Source of the DNA: GCA-2683825 sp965662355
GTDB taxonomy: Bacteria; Planctomycetota; UBA1135; GCA-002686595
NCBI GenBank assembly: GCA_965662355.1
Contig: CBFIHP010000023.1
Span: 1 to 64,000, forward strand
DNA: 64,000 bases
Direction: 5' to 3'
The notes beneath the pieces are model-generated. The model ran no database searches. It was given only the letters and a program-made list of their open reading frames with translations, and was not told the origin of the DNA. The position numbers and the translations under genes were made by a program. Of the stretch, positions 42,699-50,595 are shown in pieces (within the stretch, counting starts at the first letter, position 1; every line of letters starts with the position of its first letter).

Positions 42699-44477
42699 TC
42701 AGTCGCCCTTGAGCTTGATTCCTGTCTCGCCGAGCTTCGAGCGAAGCTCCTGCAGGGAGGTCTGACCGAAGTTCGGCATCCCGAGCAACTCCTCTGCGGA
42801 GTGCTTCACGATGTCGCCCAGGGTCAGGCATCCGAGGGTCTCGACCGTGCGCCGGGCACGAATCGAAAGTTGCAGGTCGAGGATCGGGCGGTTCAGGATG
42901 TCCTGACGGTCGCTCGAGGTGCTGCGGTGGGCGTGGGCTTCGATGCTGGCCACGGCTTCTTCCCGCGGCATGCCCAGGCGCAGACCCTTCGAGTGCAAGA
43001 TCTCCTTTATCTCGGTGAGGGAGGTCTCCCCGAAGTTCTTGTACGAGAGCAACTCTTGCTCGGTCTTCTGGACGAGGTCGCCCAGGGTCGTGATCTGCAT
43101 CTTGTTGAGGCAGTTCCGCGCGCGCACCGACAATTCGAAGTCCGTGATCGGGATCCGCAGGATCTGGTTGAGCCGATCCTCCTTCTTCTCGAGGTCTTCG
43201 TCGTAGTAAGAATCGATGGCCGCGCGGGCGTCCGACAGATAGAGCCGGGCGCGCTGGTCGGACGCGTTATTGGTGTGAACCGTGTCGTAGCACGCGGCCG
43301 CGTCGGAATCGCGGCCATGGTCCTCATAGAGGACGCCCAGGTTCATCATGATCGTCTTGTCGGCCTGATGGCAGTCCACCAGCTCCTCGTAGAGGTGCAT
43401 GGCGACTTCATCGAGGCCACTGCGCTCGGCCAAGTGGGCGAAGCGACGGATCAGGGCGTAGTTGCCATTGTCCGCTTCGTGGCCCTTCGAGTAGTGATCG
43501 AGGGCGACTTCCCAATCCCGGCGCAGCTCGAACACCCGGCCCAGGAGATAGCAGCCCTGGGTCGTTTCGGCGAAAGCCGGGGCCGCGTTGATCTCGGATT
43601 CGATCTCGTCGGCGAGGGCGTCCATTCCGGTCGAACCGGCCAGTGAGGCCTCCAGCTTGGCTTCGATGGCCCCGCCGCGCGGGCTGGGGTGATCGGGGTA
43701 CTTCTTCGAGAGGCTCTCGAAGATCTCCGCGGCCTGGCCGTACTTGCCAACGCAGAAGAGCGAGCGAGCTCGGGTGTAGGCGCAGGTGTCGTCCGACTCG
43801 TGGCTTTCGAGGGCCGTGACGCAGCCTTCGTAGTCGCCAATGATCCAGAGCCCGAGGCCGCGACGGCGACCCTCGTCGCCGCTGGTCTCCATGGCACCGA
43901 GGCGCTTCTCGAACGTGCGCCGCTTGTTCAGCGTGCTGTGCACGGCCGCCCGCCCGGCTTCGAGGTCGGCGAAGTTCTCGGCACTCGCGAGATCGAAGCC
44001 TGGGTCCTCTTCGACCGGCTGGGCCAGACGCAGGTCCTCTTCGTCGAAGGGCGGATCGTCCTCGTCGTCGAGGTCATCTTCGCCGTAGCTGTAGAACTCC
44101 ATCGGCGCGGCTTCGGCCCCTTCGGCGACAGGAGGTCCACCCAGCAAAGACGGCGTGGGAGGCAAGGGCGGCGCGACGGGCGCCGACACCTCGGATGCGG
44201 AGGGGGCTCCCGTGATCTCGGGGATCTCGGGGATCTCGGGGATCTCGGGTGCTTCGGGGGCGTCAGGCGTCTCGGGCGACGCGCCGAGGCCTACCTGCGG
44301 AACTTCCGGTTGCATTGCGGGCTGAACTTCCGAATTCTCGCCCGGGAGCGGATCTTCCGCGTGGGCTTGGGTCTCGGGGACGTGATCGGGCTGCGGGGCG
44401 ACGGGCGGATCCTCGGTCATGTTCTCGGTTGGGTCGTCTCTGCACTCATCGTCCGTGGCCATCGAGTCGGTGTCCAT
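42699..44477 (-). CDS. TPR protein with two RNA-polymerase-alpha C-terminal domains
   Basis: A 592-residue protein of a kind known in planctomycetes. The N-terminal 150 residues are acidic and Pro/Glu-rich, with a PEIPEIPEI tandem repeat. Residues of about 180-430 are TPR-like helices. The C-terminus has two alpha-CTD units. The first reads SVRARNCLNKMQITTLGDLV and NFGETSLTEIKEIL, keeping the equivalents of E. coli alpha R265 and N268. The second reads SIRARRTVETLG and NFGQTSLQELRSKL, keeping R265 only. It may bind UP-element-like DNA or recruit factors to promoters. The start at ATG 44477 fits the promoter at 44634-44662; the longer frame would run through it. Confidence 0.83.
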   Translation of the reverse strand: MDTDSMATDDECRDDPTENMTEDPPVAPQPDHVPETQAHAEDPLPGENSEVQPAMQPEVPQVGLGASPETPDAPEAPEIPEIPEIPEITGAPSASEVSAPVAPPLPPTPSLLGGPPVAEGAEAAPMEFYSYGEDDLDDEDDPPFDEEDLRLAQPVEEDPGFDLASAENFADLEAGRAAVHSTLNKRRTFEKRLGAMETSGDEGRRRGLGLWIIGDYEGCVTALESHESDDTCAYTRARSLFCVGKYGQAAEIFESLSKKYPDHPSPRGGAIEAKLEASLAGSTGMDALADEIESEINAAPAFAETTQGCYLLGRVFELRRDWEVALDHYSKGHEADNGNYALIRRFAHLAERSGLDEVAMHLYEELVDCHQADKTIMMNLGVLYEDHGRDSDAAACYDTVHTNNASDQRARLYLSDARAAIDSYYDEDLEKKEDRLNQILRIPITDFELSVRARNCLNKMQITTLGDLVQKTEQELLSYKNFGETSLTEIKEILHSKGLRLGMPREEAVASIEAHAHRSTSSDRQDILNRPILDLQLSIRARRTVETLGCLTLGDIVKHSAEELLGMPNFGQTSLQELRSKLGETGIKLKGD

Positions 44478-44633
44478 CGATGCGGATGGCTCGAGAAGAA
44501 TCCGAGGTTCGATGGCGATGGGGCGTGTGGGAGAGGATGCGGCAGGGGCGGAGAGATTAGGTGCCTTGTCCTTGATAAGGAATGCGCCCCGGGACCGGAA
44601 CGTAGACGTCCGAGAGCGCCAGCCAAGCCCGGA

Positions 44634-44662
44634 ATCATAGATCGGCGGGAGGTTAGGGTCAA
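44634..44662 (-). promoter_or_regulatory. near-consensus promoter of the TPR/alpha-CTD gene
   Basis: On the minus strand TTGACC (44657-44662) and TATGAT (44634-44639) are separated by exactly 17 bp. Upstream of the -35 the minus strand reads CCAAAAAACC and TTATTTGG, an A/T-rich UP-element-like stretch. The implied leader to ATG 44477 is about 150 nt. Confidence 0.65.
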
Positions 44663-44875
44663 ACCCCCGCGCGCAACCAAATAAGGAGGTTTTTTGGAGC
44701 CGGGGGATCTGGCAGGCCTGGCCGCTCTCTTTTGGGTCCCAGCGAAACGCTCGCGGTCCACTCCTGTGGGACTGCCTTTGCGGAAACTCGCGCGGGTTCC
44801 GGGGGCTCGTCCTTGGATCGAGGGCGCCCGTGCCTATCGTCTTCAGAAGCGGGGCCTGCAAGCCTCCGAACCGAC

Positions 44876-45211
44876 ATGGACTGCCTCTTCTGCAAGATCA
44901 ACGCCGGGGACATCCCCTCGGATCGCGTCTACGAGGACGAGCATGTGCTCGCCTTTCGGGACATTCGACCCCAGGCACCCACCCATGTGCTCGTCATCCC
45001 ACGCAGCCACATCGGCTCCCTCCACGAGCTCGAGGACCCGCAACTCGCGGGACGGCTTTTGTGCGCGGCGGCTCATGTGGCTCGCGAGGCGAGCCTGGAT
45101 GCGGGCTGGCGTCTGATCGCCAACACACGCGAGCACGGAGGGCAGGAGGTGGACCACCTGCATCTTCACGTCGTTGGTGGCAAGCAGCTGGGCGCCATGC
45201 TGCCCCGCTAG
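44876..45211 (+). CDS. HIT-family nucleotide-binding protein (Hint-like)
   Basis: A 111-residue protein of the histidine-triad superfamily, which hydrolyses AMP-linked nucleotides such as adenosine phosphoramidates. The triad H94-L-H96-L-H98-V-V is in EVDHLHLHVVGGKQLG, the Hint subgroup form. The start MDCLFCKINAGDIPS has the usual CxxC that binds zinc in many members. HVLVIPRSHIGSLHEL is the mid motif. It is 33 bp before murA on the same strand. The cellular substrate is unknown. Confidence 0.92.
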   Translation: MDCLFCKINAGDIPSDRVYEDEHVLAFRDIRPQAPTHVLVIPRSHIGSLHELEDPQLAGRLLCAAAHVAREASLDAGWRLIANTREHGGQEVDHLHLHVVGGKQLGAMLPR

Positions 45212-45244
45212 CCAGCCCCTCCCACTAAAGGATTCCGACACACC

Positions 45245-46525
45245 ATGGATCGACTGCACGTTCAGGGGACAGGACCGCTTCAAGGCACGCTTCAAAACGC
45301 GGGGGCGAAGAACGCGTGCCTCTCCATTCTCTCGGCCTCGCTGCTCAGCAAGGAGACGTTGAGCTTGACGAATCTTCCGGTGCTCTCGGATGTGGAGACG
45401 ATGATCGGGATTCTGCGCGGTCTGGGCACCGAGATCGAGCGCTCCGGTGACGTGGCGCATTGCCGCACCCTGCGCATCCCCGATCCCACCGCCTCGTGGG
45501 ATCTCGTGCGCAAGATGCGCGCGTCCTTCGAAGTGCTGGGCCCTCTGCTGGCCCGCTGTGGCCGTGCCCGGGTGAGCTACCCTGGCGGGTGTCTGATCGG
45601 TGTGCGTCCGGTCGACGCACACCTACGCGGCCTCGAGGCTCTCGGAGCTCGTGTGCGGACCGAGGGAGGCAACGTCGTGGCCGCAGCCCCGGCGGGGGGC
45701 TTGCGCGGAGGTGAGGTCTACCTGGGCACCCCGGCCGGCGCCTCGGTGGGAGCGACGCGCAACGTGCTCATGGCCGCGGTCCTAGCCAAGGGCCAAAGCG
45801 TCCTGAACTCCGCGGCCTGCGAGCCCGAGGTCGTGGACCTGGCCGAGTGTTTGAACGCCATGGGAGCTGACGTCCAGGGGGCCGGCTCACCGACCATCAT
45901 CGTGCGTGGCGTGGACGAGTTGCACGGCGCAGAGCACCGCATCATTCCCGATCGTATCGAAGCCGGAACCTACCTCGTCGCCGGCGCCCTGACGGGGGGC
46001 CGAGTGCGCGTTGCCGGTTTGCGCCCCGAGCACCACAGCGCCCTGCTCGACGCCTTTTCGCGGGCGGGCGTGCCGATCGAACGCGGAGCGGATTGGCTCG
46101 AGACCCAGGCCCGGGACCTCGAGCAGGATCGCCTGCAACCCACGGACATCACGACGCAGCCCTACCCCGGGTTCCCTACGGACCTGCAGGCGCAGTGGAT
46201 GGCCTTGATGCTCGCGGCACCGGGGGTGAGCATCATCACGGAGACGATCTTCGAGGACAGGTACATGCACCTGGCGGAGCTGGCGCGCTTGGGGGCGAGT
46301 GTCCGACGCCAGGCGAATGGGGCGATCGTTTGCGGTGGGGGGCCGTTGTCGGGGGCGAACCTGACGGCTTCGGATCTGCGTGCGTCGGCGGCGTTGGTGC
46401 TGGCGGGGTTGCTGGCGGAGGGGGAGACGGTGGTGCACCGCGTTTATCACATCGACCGCGGGTACGAGAGGATCGAGGAGCGCTTGAACGGGCTGGGCGC
46501 CCGGATTCGGCGCGAGACGGATTGA
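45245..46525 (+). CDS. murA: UDP-N-acetylglucosamine 1-carboxyvinyltransferase
   Basis: A 426-residue enzyme that transfers enolpyruvate from PEP to UDP-GlcNAc, the first committed step of peptidoglycan synthesis. The N-terminal GTLQNAGAKNACLSILSASL holds the Lys/Asn pair; the catalytic cysteine is C116 in YPGGCLIGVRPVDAHLRG (C115 in E. coli), so fosfomycin sensitivity is expected at this site. PTDITTQPYPGFPTDLQAQ and EDRYMHLAELARLGA are conserved later motifs. Presence of murA indicates a peptidoglycan wall. Hairpins downstream probably end the transcript. Confidence 0.95.
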   Translation: MDRLHVQGTGPLQGTLQNAGAKNACLSILSASLLSKETLSLTNLPVLSDVETMIGILRGLGTEIERSGDVAHCRTLRIPDPTASWDLVRKMRASFEVLGPLLARCGRARVSYPGGCLIGVRPVDAHLRGLEALGARVRTEGGNVVAAAPAGGLRGGEVYLGTPAGASVGATRNVLMAAVLAKGQSVLNSAACEPEVVDLAECLNAMGADVQGAGSPTIIVRGVDELHGAEHRIIPDRIEAGTYLVAGALTGGRVRVAGLRPEHHSALLDAFSRAGVPIERGADWLETQARDLEQDRLQPTDITTQPYPGFPTDLQAQWMALMLAAPGVSIITETIFEDRYMHLAELARLGASVRRQANGAIVCGGGPLSGANLTASDLRASAALVLAGLLAEGETVVHRVYHIDRGYERIEERLNGLGARIRRETD

Positions 46526-46733
46526 GAGCGAGCTCGAGCGACGGAGTGCTGAGCGGAGAGTGACGCTTTGCCGTCACGGACATCCCGATCCCGATCACCT
46601 CGACGTTCAGCATCGCCAGCACAATTACCAGTGCGAGTATCGGCAAGCCGTCATCGTCATCGCGACGGTCACCGTCCCCTCGAAGAAGCCCACGCACCGA
46701 GGCTCGCTCTTCACCCAACGAAGCAGTCCAGAC

Positions 46734-46778
46734 AAAAAAAAACGGGCCGGCCAACTCCCCCTGCGGAGCCGACCGGCC
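46734..46778 (-). terminator. strong minus-strand intrinsic terminator with no annotated gene
   Basis: Reading leftward, GGCCGG/CCGGCC with an inner GGAG/CTCC (46745-46778) is followed by nine Ts (46734-46742). No minus-strand gene lies upstream between here and ffh. It may serve an unseen short transcript or act as the leftward half of a bidirectional block after murA. Confidence 0.55.
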
Positions 46779-46780
46779 TC

Positions 46781-46813
46781 GCTTCACGCTGCGGTGAAGC
46801 TCGTTCTTTCTTC
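46781..46813 (+). terminator. terminator after murA
   Basis: A perfect 7-bp stem, GCTTCAC/GTGAAGC with a 6-nt loop at 46781-46800, is followed by TCGTTCTTTCTTC. It lies 255 bp beyond the murA stop, in a 455-bp gap that holds nothing else convincing apart from the neighbouring minus-strand terminator and a weak ffh promoter. Confidence 0.55.
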
Positions 46814-46889
46814 ACTCAGATCGAGACACGCCCCTGCTACGGAGACAGACGCCGGTGATGGGGAGAATCTTCGAAAAAAGTGCCGAATG

Positions 46890-46917
46890 TTTGGGCCGGC
46901 CAGGAATCCTCTAGATA
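46890..46917 (+). promoter_or_regulatory. possible ffh promoter
   Basis: TTTGGG (46890-46895) and TAGATA (46912-46917) with 16 bp between, about 57 bp before the ffh start codon. The -35 match is poor; position is the main support. Confidence 0.25.
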
Positions 46918-46980
46918 CTTCGGCGGCCATGAAGCCCCCTTCGGAGACGCCCGAGGGCCCACCTTTGGAGAGCCAGAGCG

Positions 46981-48585
46981 ATGTTTGAGAGCCTGACCCA
47001 GAAACTCGGATCCGCCTTTGCCAGCCTGCGCGGGCAGCGGGAGCTGACCGAAGCGAATGTCGATGAGGGCCTGGAAGCCGTCCGCACCGCCCTGCTCGAG
47101 GGGGACGTCCATTTCCGCGTCGCCAAGGACCTGATCGAGCGGGTACGCGGGGACGTGCTCGGGGACAGGCGGGTGCAGGGGGTCGATGCTTCCGAACAGT
47201 TCATCCACGCGGTCAACGCGGCTCTGGTCGAGCTGATGGGGCCGGAGGGGGGGCGACTCCTCTTCGCCAAGAAGCCTCCGACGGTTCTCTTACTGGCCGG
47301 CCTGCAGGGTGCGGGCAAGACGACCACCGCGGCCAAGCTGGCGAAGTTCCTGCGCGAAACGGAGAACGTGCGCCCCTTGCTCGTGGCCGCCGACATCAAG
47401 CGTCCGGCAGCCGTCGAGCAGCTGCGGGTGCTCGGCAAGCGTCTCGACATTCCCGTCTTCCATGAAGAGGGGCTCTCTGCGCCCGAGGTTTGTGTGCGCG
47501 GAGTTGCCCATGCCAAGGCCGGTGTGGCCGACCTCGTCATCCTCGATACGGCGGGTCGGCTGCACATCGACGCCGAGATGATGGACGAGGTCGCGGAGAT
47601 CGCGCGGCGCACGAAACCCGATGACACGCTGCTCGTCTGCGACGCGATGACCGGCCAGGATGCGGTGCGCTCCGCGGAGGCCTTCCACGAGCGGCTGGCC
47701 CTGACGGGCTTGATCCTCACGAAGCTCGATGGCGACGCTCGCGGAGGTGCCGCCGTCAGCCTCAAGGCCATCACCGGTCGACCGATCCTCTTTTGCGGTA
47801 CGGGCGAGAAGCTCGAGGATCTGGATCGTTTCCATCCCGAGCGCATGGCGGGGCGCATCCTGGGCATGGGGGATGTCGTTGGGCTCGTCGAGAAAGCCCA
47901 GAGCGAGATCTCCGAGAAGGAGGCCCAGGCAAGCTACGAGAAGATGGTCCTCGGCAGCTTTACGCTCGAGGACATGTTCTCCCAGATCCGCATGTTCCGA
48001 AAGCTCGGCCCCATGAAGAAGGTGCTCGGCATGCTGCCGGGCATGGGTTCGGTCATGGACAAGGTCGACGTCGACGATCGTCAGATGAACCGCCTCGAGG
48101 CGCTTTTCACCTCGATGACGCCCCACGAGCGCATCCACCCCGAGGGCCTCGACGTCTCCCGCCGTCGGCGTATCGCGAAGGGCTCGGGGCAGGAGGTCCA
48201 GGCTGTCCACGACCTGCTGAAGTCCTTCAAGGCCATGAAGGGCATGATGAAGCAGATGAACAAGATGGGGTTGGGCGCGAAGCTCGGCGCCAAGGCCAAG
48301 AAAGACACCCTGCGGGGCATGACCGACGACGGTGAGCTCGCCGGCGGCGGAGGCGGGATGCTAGGCGGGCTCCTCGGTGGGGAGGGCGGCGGCGGAATGC
48401 TGGGCGGCCTCTTCGGTGGGGGTGGAGGCGGCGCTGCTGGGGGAGCCGGAGGTGGAATGGGCGCCTTCGGGGATCTCATGGGGGGCGGCGGAGCGCCACC
48501 TCCGGGGCGCTCCGCGACCCGAAAATCGGGATCGAAGCGCAAGCAAAAGGACAAGCGGAAGAAAAACAAGCGGAAAAGGAAGTAG
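46981..48585 (+). CDS. ffh: signal recognition particle protein Ffh
   Basis: A 534-residue GTPase that binds 4.5S RNA and signal peptides for membrane targeting. The N domain opens MFESLTQKLGSAFASLRGQR. G-domain motifs are GLQGAGKTTTAAKLAKF (P-loop), VILDTAGRLHIDAEMM and LTKLDGDARGGAAVS. The Met-rich M domain includes FTSMTPHERIHPEGLDVSRRRRIAKGSG. Beyond the normal end at about 440 there is an unusual tail: some 75 Gly/Met-rich residues, then a cluster of Lys/Arg (KSGSKRKQKDKRKKNKRKRK). Such a basic tail could add RNA or ribosome binding. rpsP follows after 109 bp. Confidence 0.95.
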   Translation: MFESLTQKLGSAFASLRGQRELTEANVDEGLEAVRTALLEGDVHFRVAKDLIERVRGDVLGDRRVQGVDASEQFIHAVNAALVELMGPEGGRLLFAKKPPTVLLLAGLQGAGKTTTAAKLAKFLRETENVRPLLVAADIKRPAAVEQLRVLGKRLDIPVFHEEGLSAPEVCVRGVAHAKAGVADLVILDTAGRLHIDAEMMDEVAEIARRTKPDDTLLVCDAMTGQDAVRSAEAFHERLALTGLILTKLDGDARGGAAVSLKAITGRPILFCGTGEKLEDLDRFHPERMAGRILGMGDVVGLVEKAQSEISEKEAQASYEKMVLGSFTLEDMFSQIRMFRKLGPMKKVLGMLPGMGSVMDKVDVDDRQMNRLEALFTSMTPHERIHPEGLDVSRRRRIAKGSGQEVQAVHDLLKSFKAMKGMMKQMNKMGLGAKLGAKAKKDTLRGMTDDGELAGGGGGMLGGLLGGEGGGGMLGGLFGGGGGGAAGGAGGGMGAFGDLMGGGGAPPPGRSATRKSGSKRKQKDKRKKNKRKRK

Positions 48586-48593
48586 CCAGGGGT

Positions 48594-48622
48594 TTGTGTG
48601 GCTGCTCGAGACTCACTAGACT
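48594..48622 (+). promoter_or_regulatory. candidate rpsP promoter
   Basis: TTGTGT (48594-48599) and TAGACT (48617-48622) with a 17-bp spacer, between ffh and rpsP; the implied leader is about 65 nt. Confidence 0.4.
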
Positions 48623-48694
48623 CTCCGCCCTTATTTCCCGAACTGGGCCGGGTCGTGCCCTTTCCATCAAACCGTTCTCGCTGCCCACACGCAT

Positions 48695-49135
48695 ATGGCC
48701 GTCGTCATCCGAATGAAGCGCACCGGACGCCGCAAGCGTCCCTGCTACCGCATCTCCGTGGCCGATCGTTCCTTCCCCCGCGATGGTCGCACGCTTGAGA
48801 CGCTGGGCGTCTACGACCCCGCCTCGCCGCGGGAGGATCTGCGGCTGACGCTGAATGCCGAGGCGGCTCGTCGTTGGCTTACCAAAGGGGCTATCCCCAG
48901 CCACACGGTGCGTTCCATCTTGAAGCGCGAAGGCGTGTACGTGGACTTCCCCACGCAGAAGAAGCGCAAGCGCACGGGACGCAAGAGGGAAACGGCCACG
49001 AGCACCACACGCGTGGGCGCGCAGAAGGTTCGCGAGGAACGCAAGACGGCTCGCCGTGGCGAGCGCGTCAGCGCCAAGCGCGAAGCGCTGAAAGCCGCCG
49101 CGGCAGCCGCCGCCTCGGAAGCCGCCAGCGAGTGA
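48695..49135 (+). CDS. rpsP: 30S ribosomal protein S16 with C-terminal extension
   Basis: A 146-residue small-subunit protein. The first 80 residues are canonical S16: AVVIRMKRTGRRKRPCYRIS, the strand VADRSFPRDGRTLETLGVYD and the AARRWLTKGAIPSHTVRSIL helix. The remaining 60 residues are an extension rich in Lys, Arg, Thr, then Ala (ALKAAAAAAASEAASE). Extended S16 occurs in several phyla. The usual downstream partners rimM and trmD are absent; instead a GTGA overlap couples rpsP to the HhH-GPD/histone-tail gene. Confidence 0.95.
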   Translation: MAVVIRMKRTGRRKRPCYRISVADRSFPRDGRTLETLGVYDPASPREDLRLTLNAEAARRWLTKGAIPSHTVRSILKREGVYVDFPTQKKRKRTGRKRETATSTTRVGAQKVREERKTARRGERVSAKREALKAAAAAAASEAASE

Positions 49136-50595
49136 ACGTCCAAGCCAAAGCGCTGGCCGATGTGGTCGCGCGAGTTACACTTTCCTGGTCGCTTCCGCCC
49201 AAGAAGGCACTCGAGGGCAAGACGCTCCTCGAGGTGGGCCTGCTCGCCGTCTTGGCGCGCAACCTCACCGTGCCCCAGGCGGAGAAGTCCCTTGTCGCCT
49301 TGCGCAATGCCTTTCCGGACTGGAACGAGCTGCGCATCTCCCAGATCCAGGAATTCCAGGGCCTGCTGAAAGGGAAGAACCAAAAGGTGGTTCGAATTGT
49401 CGCGCGCGACGTGAAGGACTACCTGCAGGAAATCTTTCAGAACAACCACGGCTTTGATCTCGAAGCCTTGCGCAGCGATCCCACCGAGGCCTCCAAGTTC
49501 CTCACGCAGCTTCCGTTCCTGGGAGCCAGTGCCGCGCACCTCATGATCTACTCGGTCGATCCCTCGGTCGTACCGCTTTCCGGCGGCATCGTGCGGGTGC
49601 TCGATCGGATGGGACTCATGAAGCGCACCTCGTCCCTGCGCAAGGGTCATGCGATGCTCGAGAAAGCCGTCGCACCCGACGTACGCATCGGCTTCGGCGC
49701 TCGTCTCGGGCTCGTGGTCGAGAAGTGGTGCGATTCCAAGAAGCCCATGTGCTGGGAATGCCCTCTTCTGGATGGCTGTCCCTTCGGCGCTCGGGTCTTC
49801 AGGGATTGGCAGGCGTCGCAGAAGCGCCTCGAGATCTCGCGCCAGCGCGACGAGCTGCGGCGCATCAAGGAGGAGGAACGCCTGCGCAAGCGAGCCGAGA
49901 TCGAGGAGAAGCGCCGGCGCCTGATCGCGGAACGCGAGGCCTCCAAGCGCCGCCGTGAAGAAGAACGTCGCGAGGCCATCGAAGAAAAAAAACGCCAGGT
50001 CATCGCCGAGAAGAAGGCCAAGGTCGAGGCCAAAAAGAAGGCTGTCCTCGCCAAGAAGGCTGCGGCGAAGAGAGCCGCCGCCAAGAAAGTGGCTGCAAAG
50101 AAAGCAGCCGTGCAAAAGGCTGCGGCAGCGAAGAAGGCAGCCGCGCAAAAGGCCGCGGCAGCGAAGAAGGCCGCTGCCAAGAAAGCGCTTGCCGATAAAA
50201 AGGCCGCCGCGCAGAAGGCAGCCGTCTCCAAGAAGAAAGCGGCTCAGAAGAAGGCAGCGACCAAGAAGCCGGCAGCGAAACCTGCCAAGCGCCCGGTGGC
50301 TGCAGCACCCAAGAAGAAGCCCAAGGTCCAGGCCAAGAAGGCCGGCAAGGTGCCCCCGAAGAAAGCGGCAGCCAAGAAACCGGCAGCCAAGAAACCGGCA
50401 GCCAAGAAACCGGTTGCCAAGAAGGCTGCGGCCAAGAAAGCCGCGGCCAAGCCCGTCGCCCAGAAGGCCCCGGCCCAGAAGGCGCCTACGAAGAAGGCGC
50501 CTACGAAGAAGGCGCCTACGAAGAAGGCACCCGCGAAGAAGGCGCCCACGAAGAAGGTCTCCGGCAAGCCGAAGCCGGGCACCCGCAAACGGTGA
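49132..50595 (+). CDS. HhH-GPD (endonuclease III-fold) protein with histone-H1-like tail
   Basis: A 487-residue fusion. Residues 1-220 have the endonuclease III fold. A HhH segment lies near 127-150, and a [4Fe-4S] cluster pattern C200-x6-C207-x2-C210-x5-C216 is exactly that of Nth/MutY. But the catalytic Lys of Nth (GRKTA) aligns with S133 (LGASAAHL), and the catalytic Asp (VDTH) aligns with S150 (PLSGGIVRV), so glycosylase/lyase activity is unlikely. Residues 225-290 are a charged coiled coil. Residues 290-487 are almost only Lys, Ala and Pro, with AAKKPAAKK-type repeats like histone H1. It may be a DNA-structure binding or compacting protein. Coupled to rpsP and maf by GTGA overlaps. Confidence 0.85.
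   Translation: MNVQAKALADVVARVTLSWSLPPKKALEGKTLLEVGLLAVLARNLTVPQAEKSLVALRNAFPDWNELRISQIQEFQGLLKGKNQKVVRIVARDVKDYLQEIFQNNHGFDLEALRSDPTEASKFLTQLPFLGASAAHLMIYSVDPSVVPLSGGIVRVLDRMGLMKRTSSLRKGHAMLEKAVAPDVRIGFGARLGLVVEKWCDSKKPMCWECPLLDGCPFGARVFRDWQASQKRLEISRQRDELRRIKEEERLRKRAEIEEKRRRLIAEREASKRRREEERREAIEEKKRQVIAEKKAKVEAKKKAVLAKKAAAKRAAAKKVAAKKAAVQKAAAAKKAAAQKAAAAKKAAAKKALADKKAAAQKAAVSKKKAAQKKAATKKPAAKPAKRPVAAAPKKKPKVQAKKAGKVPPKKAAAKKPAAKKPAAKKPVAKKAAAKKAAAKPVAQKAPAQKAPTKKAPTKKAPTKKAPAKKAPTKKVSGKPKPGTRKR

Noticed and set aside
44694..45116. ORF with a perfect AAGGAGG before a TTG start
   Set aside because: It overlaps the HIT gene in another frame and its later part is just that gene shifted. The AAGGAGG lies in the A/T-rich element upstream of the minus-strand promoter.
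46236..46787. Minus-strand ORF over the murA end
   Set aside because: Mostly antisense to murA and Ser/Pro/Arg-rich, typical of a shadow frame.
46800..46980. 4.5S (SRP) RNA gene next to ffh
   Set aside because: The conserved GGAAGGAAGCAGCC-type loop is absent on both strands.
46560..46988. ORF between murA and ffh
   Set aside because: Odd composition and it runs through two hairpins and the ffh promoter region; no family.
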